Numbered from the stretch's first letter, positions 45,423 through 53,074 are shown. The stretch is DNA of 64,000 nucleotides from DASVBE01 sp036375995 (GCA_036375995.1 DASVBE010000311.1:1-64000); one strand, 5' to 3'. Numbers and translations are program-made. Notes: generated from the letters alone by a model not told the origin.

Positions 45423-46441
45423 GCACCCACACGGCACCGGGCAAGAGCGGGGCAAGGCGGGCCGGGACCGCCAAAACCAGCTACCGCGAGGCCATGCGCG
45501 CGGCGATCCGCGAGGCGATGCTGCGTGATGACCGGGTCTTCCTGATGGGCGAGGACGTGGGGCGGTACGGCGGCTGCTTCGGGGTCAGCCTCGGCCTGCT
45601 GGAGGAGTTCGGCCCGGAGCGGATCAGGGACACCCCACTGTCGGAGTCGGCGTTCGTCGGTGCGGGCATCGGTGCCGCGATAGCCGGCCTGCGGCCGATC
45701 GTCGAGATCATGACGGTCAATTTCAGCCTGCTCGCGCTGGACCAGATCATGAACAACGCGGCGACACTGCTGCACATGTCCGGCGGGCAGTGCGGCGTGC
45801 CGCTGGTCATCCGGATGACCACGGGGGCTGGCCGGCAGGTTGCCGCGCAGCACTCGCACAGCCTGGAAGGCTGGTACACGCATATCCCCGGCCTCAAGGT
45901 GCTCGCGCCCGCAACGCTGGACGACGCACGCTGGATGCTGTGGCCCGCGTTGCAGGACCCGGACCCGGTGCTGATCTTCGAGCACGGCTCGCTCTACAAC
46001 ATGCAGGGCACTCTCGCCGAGCCGCCCGGCCCGGTCAGCATAGCCACGGCCGCGATCCGCCGGCCTGGCACCGACATCACCCTGATCACCTACGGCGGCA
46101 CCCTCGGCAAGACGCTTTCCGCGGCCGGTGAACTGGCCTCCAGCGGGATCGACGCCGAGGTCATCGACCTGCGGACGCTCCGCCCGCTGGATGACGCCAC
46201 CGTCCTGGAATCCGTCAGCAGGACCCATCGCGCGGTGATCGTGGACGAGGGCTGGCGCTCCGGCAGCCTGTCCGCGGAAATCAGCGCCCGGATCACCGAG
46301 CAAGCGTTCTACGAACTCGACGCGCCGGTGGAACGGGTCTGCAGCGCCGAGGTGCCGATGCCTTACCCGGGGCACCTGGAGGAGGCAGCGCTACCGCAGG
46401 TCGCCGGTATCGTCGCCGCTGCCCGGCGGGCGGTGGGGTAA
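45419..46441 (+). CDS. pdhB: 2-oxoacid (probably pyruvate) dehydrogenase E1 component, beta subunit
   Basis: 340 residues of the transketolase-like beta type: REAMRAAIREAMLRDDRVFLMGEDVG (conserved Glu for ThDP activation), PLSESAFVGAGIGAAIAGLRPIVEIM and DLRTLRPLDDATVLESVSRT. It forms a heterotetramer with the alpha subunit and acylates the lipoyl group on E2. The N-terminus carries a short basic extension. ATGA overlap upstream, and only one base separates it from the E2 TTG. Confidence 0.9.
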   Translation: MSTHTAPGKSGARRAGTAKTSYREAMRAAIREAMLRDDRVFLMGEDVGRYGGCFGVSLGLLEEFGPERIRDTPLSESAFVGAGIGAAIAGLRPIVEIMTVNFSLLALDQIMNNAATLLHMSGGQCGVPLVIRMTTGAGRQVAAQHSHSLEGWYTHIPGLKVLAPATLDDARWMLWPALQDPDPVLIFEHGSLYNMQGTLAEPPGPVSIATAAIRRPGTDITLITYGGTLGKTLSAAGELASSGIDAEVIDLRTLRPLDDATVLESVSRTHRAVIVDEGWRSGSLSAEISARITEQAFYELDAPVERVCSAEVPMPYPGHLEEAALPQVAGIVAAARRAVG

Positions 46442-46442
46442 G

Positions 46443-47834
46443 TTGCCGGACTTCCTGATGCCCGTGCTCGGTGCCGACATGGACGAGGGCACGGTGGTGG
46501 AGTGGCTGGTCAAACCCGGCGACCAGGTCCGCAAGGGCGACATCATCGCCGTCATCGACACGTCCAAGTCAGCGATCGAAGTCGAGTCGTTCCACACCGG
46601 TATCGTCCAGCGCCTCGTCGTGGGTCCCGGGGAGACCGTGCCGGTCGGGACGGTGCTCGCGGTCATCGGTGAGCCGGCCGTGGAGACGGTTCCGCCGGCC
46701 GTGGAGGCGGTTCCGCCGGCCGTGGAGACGGCTCCGCAGCCGGCGGAGCCGCACCCCGCTGACGCAAGCTCGCCACTGATCCGGCATCTCGCGCGTGACC
46801 TCGGAGTCGACCTCACCCAGGTAACGGGGACCGGGCGGGCAGGCACCATTACCCGCGCCGATGTGGAGCGGGCGGCGGCCCGGCCGCCGGTGCCCACGCC
46901 GTCCGGCCGGAAGCGGCGGGAGACAGCGCCGCACGCCACGCCGCGGCGGGCAGCGCCACGGGCGGCCCGCCAGCGGGTCTCACCCCGCGCGCGCCGGGTC
47001 GCCGGGCAGCTCGGAGTCGAGGTTTCCGGCCTCACCGGCAGCGGGCCCGGCGGCGCCGTCCGGGAAGCCGATGTGCGGAAGGCCGCGGCGCTGCCCCAGA
47101 CGGCCAGGCAGCAGCCGCCCCCGGCGCCGGAACAGGACAGGGCGGCAGCGGTGACCCGGGCCGCGGACCGGACACAGGCGATGCGGCAGGCGATCGGCCG
47201 GCTGATGGCCAGATCCAAGCGCGAGGTGCCGCACTACTACCTGAGCAACACCGTGGACATGACCGCCGCCATGAGCTGGCTGCACCAGCGGAACCGTGAG
47301 CTTGCCGTCTCCGAGCGGCTCGTGCCAGCGGCGCTGCTGCTCAAGGCCACCGCGGCAGCCGCCCGGCAGGTGCCGGACCTGAACGGCTACTGGGAGGACG
47401 ACCATTTCGTGCCGGGCACCGCCGTCCACCTCGGCGTGCCGATCTCGCTGCGCGGCGGCGGGCTGCTCACTCCCGCCATCCACGACGCCGCCGACCTGGC
47501 GCCCAGCGAACTGATGGCACGGCTGCGCGACCTGGCCACCAGAGCCCGCTCCGGCCGGCTGCGCCGCGCGGAGCTGACCGAGGCCACGATCACCGTGACG
47601 AACCTCGGCGACCAGGGCGTGGAGGCCGTATTCGGGGTGATCTTCCCGCCTCAGGTGGCGCTGGTCGGGATCGGCAAGGTCACCGAGAAACCGGTCGCCG
47701 TGAACGGCCTCATCGGCGCACGTCCCACCGTCATCACCACTCTGTCCGCCGACCACCGGGCGAGTGACGGGTACACCGGAGCCCGCTTCCTGGCGGCCCT
47801 TTCCGACCTGCTGCAACGACCGGAGGAACTGTGA
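46443..47834 (+). CDS. pdhC: Dihydrolipoamide acyltransferase E2 with two peripheral subunit-binding domains
   Basis: 463 residues. The lipoyl domain (1-80) has the acceptor Lys in DTSKSAIEV. A Pro/Val linker made by a 21-nt repeat follows. Two E3/E1-binding domains appear in series: SSPLIRHLARDLGVDL (about 108-145) and VSPRARRVAGQLGVEV (about 180-215). The catalytic domain (about 235-463) has the DHRASDG motif. Most E2 proteins have one binding domain. Start: TTG 46443 after GGTGGGG; the lipoyl domain begins at residue 2. No E3 gene is in the window, so a shared dihydrolipoamide dehydrogenase must serve it. Confidence 0.92.
   Translation: MPDFLMPVLGADMDEGTVVEWLVKPGDQVRKGDIIAVIDTSKSAIEVESFHTGIVQRLVVGPGETVPVGTVLAVIGEPAVETVPPAVEAVPPAVETAPQPAEPHPADASSPLIRHLARDLGVDLTQVTGTGRAGTITRADVERAAARPPVPTPSGRKRRETAPHATPRRAAPRAARQRVSPRARRVAGQLGVEVSGLTGSGPGGAVREADVRKAAALPQTARQQPPPAPEQDRAAAVTRAADRTQAMRQAIGRLMARSKREVPHYYLSNTVDMTAAMSWLHQRNRELAVSERLVPAALLLKATAAAARQVPDLNGYWEDDHFVPGTAVHLGVPISLRGGGLLTPAIHDAADLAPSELMARLRDLATRARSGRLRRAELTEATITVTNLGDQGVEAVFGVIFPPQVALVGIGKVTEKPVAVNGLIGARPTVITTLSADHRASDGYTGARFLAALSDLLQRPEEL
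46680..46742 (+). repeat. 21-nt tandem repeat in the E2 linker
   Basis: Three units of GTGGAGACGGTTCCGCCGGCC type at 46680, 46701 and 46722, in frame, encoding V-E-(T/A)-(V/A)-P-P-A. They lengthen the flexible arm between the lipoyl and first binding domain. Confidence 0.85.
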
Positions 47835-48070
47835 CACCCGAACAAGCACGCCTGGCTATCGACGAGTCCCTGGTGCAGGCGGCCCCGGACGCAGACCCGG
47901 GTTCGCTGGCTCCCGATGCTGACCTGCGGGACACGCTCGGACTCGACTCGCTGGACTTCCTCCGCTTCATCGAGACGCTCAGCGAGCGAACCGGGCGCCG
48001 GATCGATGAGGACGATTACCCGCAGCTGGCCACCCTGGCCAGCGCGGTCAAGTTCCTCGCCGATCGCTGA
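47831..48070 (+). CDS. Acyl carrier protein
   Basis: 79 residues. The phosphopantetheine attachment site is LGLDSLDFLRFIE (Ser in DSL). Four-helix ACP length and acidic composition fit. GTG 47831 overlaps the E2 stop, so it is translationally coupled to a 2-oxoacid dehydrogenase, which normally needs no ACP. The paralogue at 49413 suggests a dedicated acyl-carrier role for the cluster. Confidence 0.9.
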   Translation: MTPEQARLAIDESLVQAAPDADPGSLAPDADLRDTLGLDSLDFLRFIETLSERTGRRIDEDDYPQLATLASAVKFLADR

Positions 48071-48093
48071 GCCGGGCCCGGCGCCGGGCGGGG

Positions 48094-48582
48094 TCAGAGC
48101 TTGTAACCGATATCCCGCAGGAGCTGATGCCGTCCGGCCGCGTCAGCCTCGGTCTCGACGCCGACGGGCGGCGACCCGTCGATCACGCCGATGACGCCCC
48201 GGCCCTGGCCGGTGACGGCAACGAGGACCTCGACGGCGTTGGCGGTCGCGCAGAAGACCGTGCACACCTCGGGGACCGCCTTGACCGGGTTCATGACGTT
48301 CACCGGGAACCCGCCCCGCAGCATGATCACGAACACGTGACCGGCGGCAATGGCCTCAGCGCTGGCCACCGCCAGCCCGGTCAGCCCGGCGTCATTCCCT
48401 GATCTGCGGATCAGGCGAGCGGCGGAAGCCTCGCAGAACGCGATGCCGAAGCGGAGAGCCTGGCCCACCCCCGCCAGCGCTTCGTGCAGGTCCTCGACCG
48501 TCTTGATGAAATGGGCCTGCCCGACGATGACATTGACATCGTCCGGCTTGTCCAGGGCCACCGCTTCGAACGACACCGTCAT
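48094..48582 (-). CDS. Adenosine-specific kinase family protein (PF04008)
   Basis: 162 residues with family-defining blocks: VNVIVGQAHFIKTVEDLHEAL, RFGIAFCEASAARLIRRSGND, AGHVFVIMLRGGFPVNVMN, VPEVCTVFCATANAVEVLVA and GRGVIGVIDG, ending in IGYKL. The founding archaeal member phosphorylates adenosine, though the family activity is little studied. It overlaps the upstream GNAT gene by ATGA and converges on the dehydrogenase operon with 23 nt between stops. Confidence 0.88.
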   Translation of the reverse strand: MTVSFEAVALDKPDDVNVIVGQAHFIKTVEDLHEALAGVGQALRFGIAFCEASAARLIRRSGNDAGLTGLAVASAEAIAAGHVFVIMLRGGFPVNVMNPVKAVPEVCTVFCATANAVEVLVAVTGQGRGVIGVIDGSPPVGVETEADAAGRHQLLRDIGYKL

Positions 48583-49160
48583 GGCGCACCTCTGTATCCG
48601 GCCGGCCGGGTGGCGCAGGCGGTTCCGGCGGCATCGATCGCGACCTGCACCTCGGGTCCGGCCCGGCGGAGCGTTACGTAGCCCCGGCTAGCGAGCAATG
48701 TGAACATCCGGGCATTCTCGCGCAGGACGTCGGCGCGCAGGGTAGGCACGCCACGGGCGGCAGCCGCGGCAACGAGGGCATCCAGCAGGTAGGGGCCGAG
48801 CCAGCCCCGCCAGCCCGCGGCAACGGTGAGCGCGAAATCGCCGTTGCCATCGGGCAGCAGGGCGTAACCCGCTTCGCCGACGATCCTGTCCCCGGTCCCG
48901 GAAACGACCGCGACCAGGCGATAGCCGCCCTCCTCAGCGGCCCGGGTCAGCTGCTCGAGGAACCGCGGGCCCGGGTGGGAGAACCCGAAGAACCGGCGGT
49001 AGCGGTCATCGTCGGAGAGCCCCTCGAACAGGGCATCCAGCCCGGCGGCATCGGCCCTCCGCACGGTCCGTATGGTGAGCACCCGGCCGCTGGGAAGCGG
49101 CACGGTCTCGAGGACGCCGTCGGCCGTGTCAGCGCCAGGCTCAGCGTGAGCTACCGCCAT
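48579..49160 (-). CDS. GNAT family N-acetyltransferase
   Basis: 193 residues. An N-terminal LTIRTVRRADAAGLDALFEGLSDDDRYRRFFG is the start used by protein acetyltransferases of the Pat type; VAAGWRGWLGPYLLDALVAAA is the acetyl-CoA-binding loop (degenerate Q/RxxGxG/A). It has no cyclic-nucleotide domain. Start: ATG 49160 with GGGAGGTCCG directly upstream is better than ATG 49181. Its place beside acsA makes Acs a possible substrate. Divergent from the second ACP. Confidence 0.85.
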   Translation of the reverse strand: MAVAHAEPGADTADGVLETVPLPSGRVLTIRTVRRADAAGLDALFEGLSDDDRYRRFFGFSHPGPRFLEQLTRAAEEGGYRLVAVVSGTGDRIVGEAGYALLPDGNGDFALTVAAGWRGWLGPYLLDALVAAAAARGVPTLRADVLRENARMFTLLASRGYVTLRRAGPEVQVAIDAAGTACATRPAGYRGAP

Positions 49161-49310
49161 CGGACCTCCCGTGCCGGCCATCGCCCGAACCCGGTGATGG
49201 CCGCGCTTCTTCCGGGCCGGCCCGCTGTCGCGGGCCCGCCGGAACCGCTACCTGGGCTCATAGTCGGCAGGAGGATCCCGCCGGGGAAGGGCCGGCGGCC
49301 GGTAACAAGA

Positions 49311-49324
49311 GGGACCAAAGACCC
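49311..49324. promoter_or_regulatory. DosR/DevR-like dyad (box 3)
   Basis: GGGACCAAAGACCC matches 12 of 14 core positions of GGGACTWWAGTCCC. It lies in the divergent GNAT/ACP promoter region, 89 nt before the ACP start and about 150 nt before the GNAT start. Confidence 0.45.
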
Positions 49325-49412
49325 GGGCCGGCCGCGGGGATCCGGGCGTACCTTCGGTGGTAACACCGTTGCGGGTGGCCCGGCAGCGAGCGGCATGACC
49401 CCGGGGAAGCTG

Positions 49413-49673
49413 ATGACCAAGGACGAAGCAACCGCGCTCCTGGCGGAGGCACTGAACAGCATCGCCCCGGAGGTGGATCTCGGCGCCGTCGACCGTGACG
49501 TCCTCCTGCAGCAGGCGGCGGACATCGACTCGGTCAGTTTCACGGCCCTGGTGGCGGCCATCCATGACCGGGCCGGCATCCAGATCCCCGTCCGGGATTA
49601 TCCGAAGCTGGCCACGGTCAACTCCTTCGTGGCCTACCTGATGTCGGCGCGGCGCCCGGCAGATTCCCGCTGA
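49413..49673 (+). CDS. Acyl carrier protein-like protein (second copy)
   Basis: 86 residues aligning with the ACP at 47831 along its whole length: shared MT..EA start, ADIDSVSFTALVAAIHDRAG with Ser in the attachment position, and DYPKLATVNSFVAYL against DYPQLATLASAVKFL. The attachment motif is DSV rather than DSL. ATG 49413 follows GGGGAAG and matches the start of the other copy; an ATG at 49395 is also in frame. It stands alone downstream of DosR-like box 3. Confidence 0.82.
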   Translation: MTKDEATALLAEALNSIAPEVDLGAVDRDVLLQQAADIDSVSFTALVAAIHDRAGIQIPVRDYPKLATVNSFVAYLMSARRPADSR

Positions 49674-49700
49674 CCGTTCCGGCGGGCCGTGAGCGCTGGC

Positions 49701-50432
49701 CTAGCCGGTGATCCGGATCCGGAGACGGCGGAAGCCCTTGCCCTTGTTCTCGATCTTGGCGACCTCGATGCGGCCGATCTGGCTGGTGGTGGCCACGTGG
49801 GTGCCGCCGTCGGCCTGCTGGTCGAGGCCGACGATGTCGATGATGCGCACCTCTTTGACCTCGGGCGGAACCAGGTTGGTCGCGGTGCGGATGATGTCGG
49901 GCAGGGCGAAGGCCTCGTCCCTGGGCAGCACCCGGGCGACGATGGCGCGGCCGGCCGCGATCTCGGTGTTGCAGGCGTTCTCGACCGCTTCCTTGAAGCC
50001 GGGCGGGACCTCGGGCAGGTCGAAGTCCATGCGGGCCACGCCGGGCTCCATGTTGCCGCCGGTGACCAGCGAGCCGTAGTCGCGGAACACCACGCCGCAC
50101 AGGACGTGCAGGCCGGAGTGGGTGCGCATGAGCGCGGTCCGGCGCTCGTCCTCGACCGCGCCGCGGACCGCGGTGCCCGGCGGCGGCACGGGGTCGCCCT
50201 CGGCGGCCAGCAGGTACAGATCGTCGCCCTTGCGCGCGCCCACGATGCGGGTCTGCACGCCGCCCCACAGCAGCACGCCGTGGTCCGGCGGCTGGCCGCC
50301 GCCACCCGGGTAGAAGGCCGACTGGTCGAGCACGATGCCGTCGTCGCCGGACGCCAGCACGGTGGCGTCCCATTCACGGAGGGTCTGGTCGTCCAGTTCG
50401 AGGCGGTGCGTCCGCCATGCGGTCTCGCTCAC
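49701..50432 (-). CDS. AlaX-type alanyl-tRNA editing protein
   Basis: 243 residues resembling the editing domain of alanyl-tRNA synthetase: SAFYPGGGGQPPDHG, the zinc-binding RTHSGLHVL (HxxxH) and DQQADGGTHVATT with the distal His (the usual Cys is Ala here). It hydrolyses mischarged Ser- or Gly-tRNA-Ala. Start: GTG 50432, because TAAGCT ends 7 nt upstream; the frame is open to 50762 but overlaps DUF2516. Confidence 0.9.
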   Translation of the reverse strand: MSETAWRTHRLELDDQTLREWDATVLASGDDGIVLDQSAFYPGGGGQPPDHGVLLWGGVQTRIVGARKGDDLYLLAAEGDPVPPPGTAVRGAVEDERRTALMRTHSGLHVLCGVVFRDYGSLVTGGNMEPGVARMDFDLPEVPPGFKEAVENACNTEIAAGRAIVARVLPRDEAFALPDIIRTATNLVPPEVKEVRIIDIVGLDQQADGGTHVATTSQIGRIEVAKIENKGKGFRRLRIRITG

Positions 50433-50439
50433 GGAGCCG

Positions 50440-50445
50440 AGCTTA
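50440..50445 (-). promoter_or_regulatory. -10 hexamer TAAGCT, leaderless start of the alaX-type gene
   Basis: TAAGCT on the minus strand ends 7 nt before the GTG at 50432. The identical hexamer, 6 nt away, precedes the gene starting at 53897. Confidence 0.5.
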
Positions 50446-50491
50446 ACCATACCCGTGGCGCTGGACCGGCGCCGGGCGCGGGTCTGGGCGT

Positions 50492-50845
50492 CTACCAGGG
50501 GCCGTAAGGGCCCTGGCGGGACGAGCCGGAGCCGCCACCGCGGAACTCCCTGACCCGTGGGCGCACGTCGGTCAGGTACACGGCCGCAGCCACGAACGCG
50601 GCCACGGACAGGATGCCGATGGCGGCGAACCCGGAGGACGCCGCCGTGCCAAGCCCGATCGCCGTCGCCACACCGGTGATGATCAGCCAGATCGGCTTGG
50701 TCTGCTTGCTGGCCGCCACGAAGGCCGCGGACGGCCGGCGGATGGCGTCGACGAAGGCCCACACTTCCACGATCAGTGCGGCCAGGGCCAGCACCTCGAA
50801 GAACCAGCTGAGCGCGGAATACGCACCCGGGTTGCTGAAAATCAC
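50492..50845 (-). CDS. DUF2516 membrane protein
   Basis: 117 residues. Three hydrophobic segments (about 13-33, 50-66, 70-92), KQTKPIWLIITGVATAIG and a C-terminal VYLTDVRPRVREF are typical of the actinobacterial DUF2516 family. Function unknown. GTG 50845 is 6 nt after TAGCCT. Confidence 0.88.
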   Translation of the reverse strand: MIFSNPGAYSALSWFFEVLALAALIVEVWAFVDAIRRPSAAFVAASKQTKPIWLIITGVATAIGLGTAASSGFAAIGILSVAAFVAAAVYLTDVRPRVREFRGGGSGSSRQGPYGPW

Positions 50846-50851
50846 TCTGCC

Positions 50852-50857
50852 AGGCTA
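50852..50857 (-). promoter_or_regulatory. -10 hexamer TAGCCT, leaderless start of DUF2516 gene
   Basis: GGATAGCCT on the minus strand, hexamer ending 6 nt before the GTG at 50845; identical to the element at 7415-7420. Confidence 0.5.
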
Positions 50858-50909
50858 TCCGCTGCGGGCCGCGACTTGGAACGGTACGCAGCGGTCTGCC
50901 GGGGCAAGG

Positions 50910-51788
50910 TCAGCGCGCCGGGATCGCCAGCATGGCGCGGGCCTCGCCGGTGCTCATCGCGGGCCGCTGGGCCAGCTCAGCCAGCTCCGCCGCGCGGGTG
51001 ACCAGCTCGGCGTTGCTGGCCACCGGGCGGCCGCGGGCGAACGTGACCGTATCCTCCATGCCGACCCGCAGATGCCCGGCCGACGCCACCGCGGCCAGCA
51101 TGACCGGCAGCGAGGTCCGGCCGACCCCGGTGGCCGACCAGGTCGCCCCGGCGGGCAGCGCGGCCGCGGCCTGGACCACCTGCTCGGCCGTGCCCGGCAT
51201 ACCGCCGGGCACGCCCATCACCAGGTCGCAGTGTACGTGCCCGCCCGCGGGCGGCCCGAGCTCGTCGAGCAGCCGGTGCAGCGCGGCCACCTGGCCCATG
51301 TCGAACAGCTCGAACTCCGGCACCACGCCGGTCGCCTGGGTCTTCGCGTACAGCTCCTTCATGAACGGCCACGGGTTGCTGAAGACCTCGTCGCCGAAGT
51401 TCACCGTGCCGCAGGTCAGCGAGCAGGCGTCGGGTGCCGCGTCGAGCACCGCCAGCCGCGGCCCGAACCCGTCGCTGACCGCCCCGCCGGTGGACAGCTG
51501 GACGATCAGGCTGGTCGCCTCCCGCACCGCCTGCACGGTGTCCTTGAGCCGGGTCAGGTCCAGGGTGGGCCGCGCATCAGCGTCCCGGATGTGGATGTGG
51601 ATCACGGCGGCGCCGGCGGCCTCGCAGTCGACCGCGGTGGTAACCAGCTCGTCCAGGGTGACCGGGAGCGCGGGCACCCTGGCCTTGTCCAGCTCGGCCC
51701 CGGTCGGGGCGACGGTGATCAGCGTGGCGGCGCGGCCCGGCGGGCGGCCGGCCTGGCTGGGCGGGCGGGAAGCCGATGCGGTGGTCAT
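50910..51788 (-). CDS. BKACE family beta-keto acid cleavage enzyme (DUF849)
   Basis: 292 residues of a TIM-barrel fold: LITVAPTGAE, AAVIHIHIRDADARPTLD (metal His pair HIH), VQLSTGG, TCGTVNFGDEVF, EFELFDMG and GVGRTSLPVMLAAVASAGHLRVGMEDT. BKACE enzymes cleave a beta-keto acid with acetyl-CoA; the substrate differs within the family. The start ATG overlaps the stop of the histidine-kinase remnant (ATGA), so it may once have been co-transcribed with that gene. Confidence 0.9.
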   Translation of the reverse strand: MTTASASRPPSQAGRPPGRAATLITVAPTGAELDKARVPALPVTLDELVTTAVDCEAAGAAVIHIHIRDADARPTLDLTRLKDTVQAVREATSLIVQLSTGGAVSDGFGPRLAVLDAAPDACSLTCGTVNFGDEVFSNPWPFMKELYAKTQATGVVPEFELFDMGQVAALHRLLDELGPPAGGHVHCDLVMGVPGGMPGTAEQVVQAAAALPAGATWSATGVGRTSLPVMLAAVASAGHLRVGMEDTVTFARGRPVASNAELVTRAAELAELAQRPAMSTGEARAMLAIPAR

Positions 51789-52096
51789 GAACGGAAGGAT
51801 GCCTGCCCAGCAGGAACGCGGGCAAGCGCCGGCGCCGGCGGGGTCACCGTGGGCAGGGCGAGCGTGACCCGCAGCCCGTGCGGCTCGCTGGGCTCCGCCC
51901 GCACCGTTCCGTGGTGAGCCGCGGCGATCGCGGCCACGATGGCCAGGCCGAGCCCTGATCCCTGGCGCTGCGGCGGGGCGCCCGCCCGGTAGAACCGGTC
52001 GAAGATCCGCGGCAGCTCGGCGGGCGGCACGCCGGGACCGTCGTCGCTCACCTCGATGCGGACCATGCCGTCGTGGGCCGCCGCGGTGATCCGGTC
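51785..52096 (-). pseudogene. Sensor histidine kinase, C-terminal ATPase-domain remnant
   Basis: About 103 codons retain the end of a HATPase_c domain: DRITAAAHDGMVRIEV, the G1 box SDDGPG, the F box IFDRFYR and the G2 box GSGLGLAIV. The sensor, HAMP, phospho-acceptor His and N box are missing. Similarity stops near 52096, exactly where a plus-strand remnant begins. A complete kinase would need about 300 more residues, so this is a broken gene. Confidence 0.75.
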
Positions 52097-52099
52097 GGC

Positions 52100-52597
52100 C
52101 TGCGCGCGGCGAACGCCCTGGTGTTCGGCAATCTCAACGGGAATCTCGAGCTCGGCCTGGTCGGGACCATGCTCTTCGAAGCGCGGGACTGGGCCGACTC
52201 CGATCCGCGGGTGCTCAGAGTGCAGCGGGCCTGGTCAGCCTGCATGGTCCAGCACAAGCTGAGCTATAAGTCGACCGTCGACCTGGAGGCGGACCGGATC
52301 TGGCCGAACCCGCCGACGCGGGCCGAGATCACGACCGCGGTGGCGGACGTGCGCTGCAATCACCAGGTCAACCTGACGAACACCTACCTCACCGTGGAGG
52401 CCGCCTACCAGCACGCCGTGCTGACCCAGAACACGCCCGACGTTCAGCAGTCGCAGGCTGACTTCGCGACCATGCAGCAGCGCGCGGAGCAGGTGCTCGC
52501 GCTGCCCGCGGCTGATGTCCTGCGGCTCAGCCGGGCCCAGGTCGCCGTGGTCAGCTCCCTCCTGGTGCCCCGGGTTCACAGCCACGACGGAACGTGA
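52100..52597 (+). pseudogene. Exported/lipoprotein-like hypothetical protein, 5'-truncated
   Basis: About 165 codons with LVFGNLNGNLELGLVGTMLF, RAWSACM, then DVRCNHQVNLTNTYLTVEAAYQ and a helical end. This WSACM...VADVRC pattern is that of secreted actinobacterial proteins usually encoded beside two-component systems and efflux genes. No signal peptide or lipobox is left because homology begins at the junction with the histidine-kinase remnant. The nominal ATG at 52073 lies in the other remnant. Confidence 0.6.
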
Positions 52598-52648
52598 CCG
52601 GCCTGGTCGTCGGTGGGGTTCAGCGGGGGCATGGGATGATGCCGAGCC

Positions 52649-53074
52649 ATGCGAGCGGTGGTCCAGCGGGCAAGCACGGCAAGCGTCGAGGTGGCGGGGC
52701 AGGCGGTGAGCCGCCTGCCCCGCCCCGGCCTGGTCGTGCTGCTCGGCGTGACCCACACCGACACCGCCGCGCAGGCGGCCGCGCTGGCCAGGAAGATCTA
52801 TCAGCTGCGGATCCTGCCCGGCGAGAAGTCCGCTGCGGACACCGCCGCGCCGCTGCTGGTGGTCAGCCAGTTCACGCTGTACGGGGAGACCAGCAAGGGC
52901 CGCCGGCCGACCTGGCAGGCGGCCGCGCCGGGCCCGGTGGCGCAGCCGCTGGTGGGCGCCTTCGTGGCCGCGCTGCGGGAGGCCGGCGCCGAGGTGGAGA
53001 CCGGCATCTTCGGTGCCGACATGCAGGTCATGCTGGTCAACGACGGACCGGTGACGCTGATCCTGGAGGGGTAA
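52649..53074 (+). CDS. dtd: D-aminoacyl-tRNA deacylase
   Basis: 141 residues. Catalytic motifs SQFTLYGET and NDGPVTLILE are intact, as is the start MRAVVQRASTASVEV. It hydrolyses D-aminoacyl-tRNAs and Gly-tRNA-Ala, complementing the AlaX-type protein 2 kb away. The last 38 nt overlap the convergent isomerase gene. Confidence 0.95.
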   Translation: MRAVVQRASTASVEVAGQAVSRLPRPGLVVLLGVTHTDTAAQAAALARKIYQLRILPGEKSAADTAAPLLVVSQFTLYGETSKGRRPTWQAAAPGPVAQPLVGAFVAALREAGAEVETGIFGADMQVMLVNDGPVTLILEG

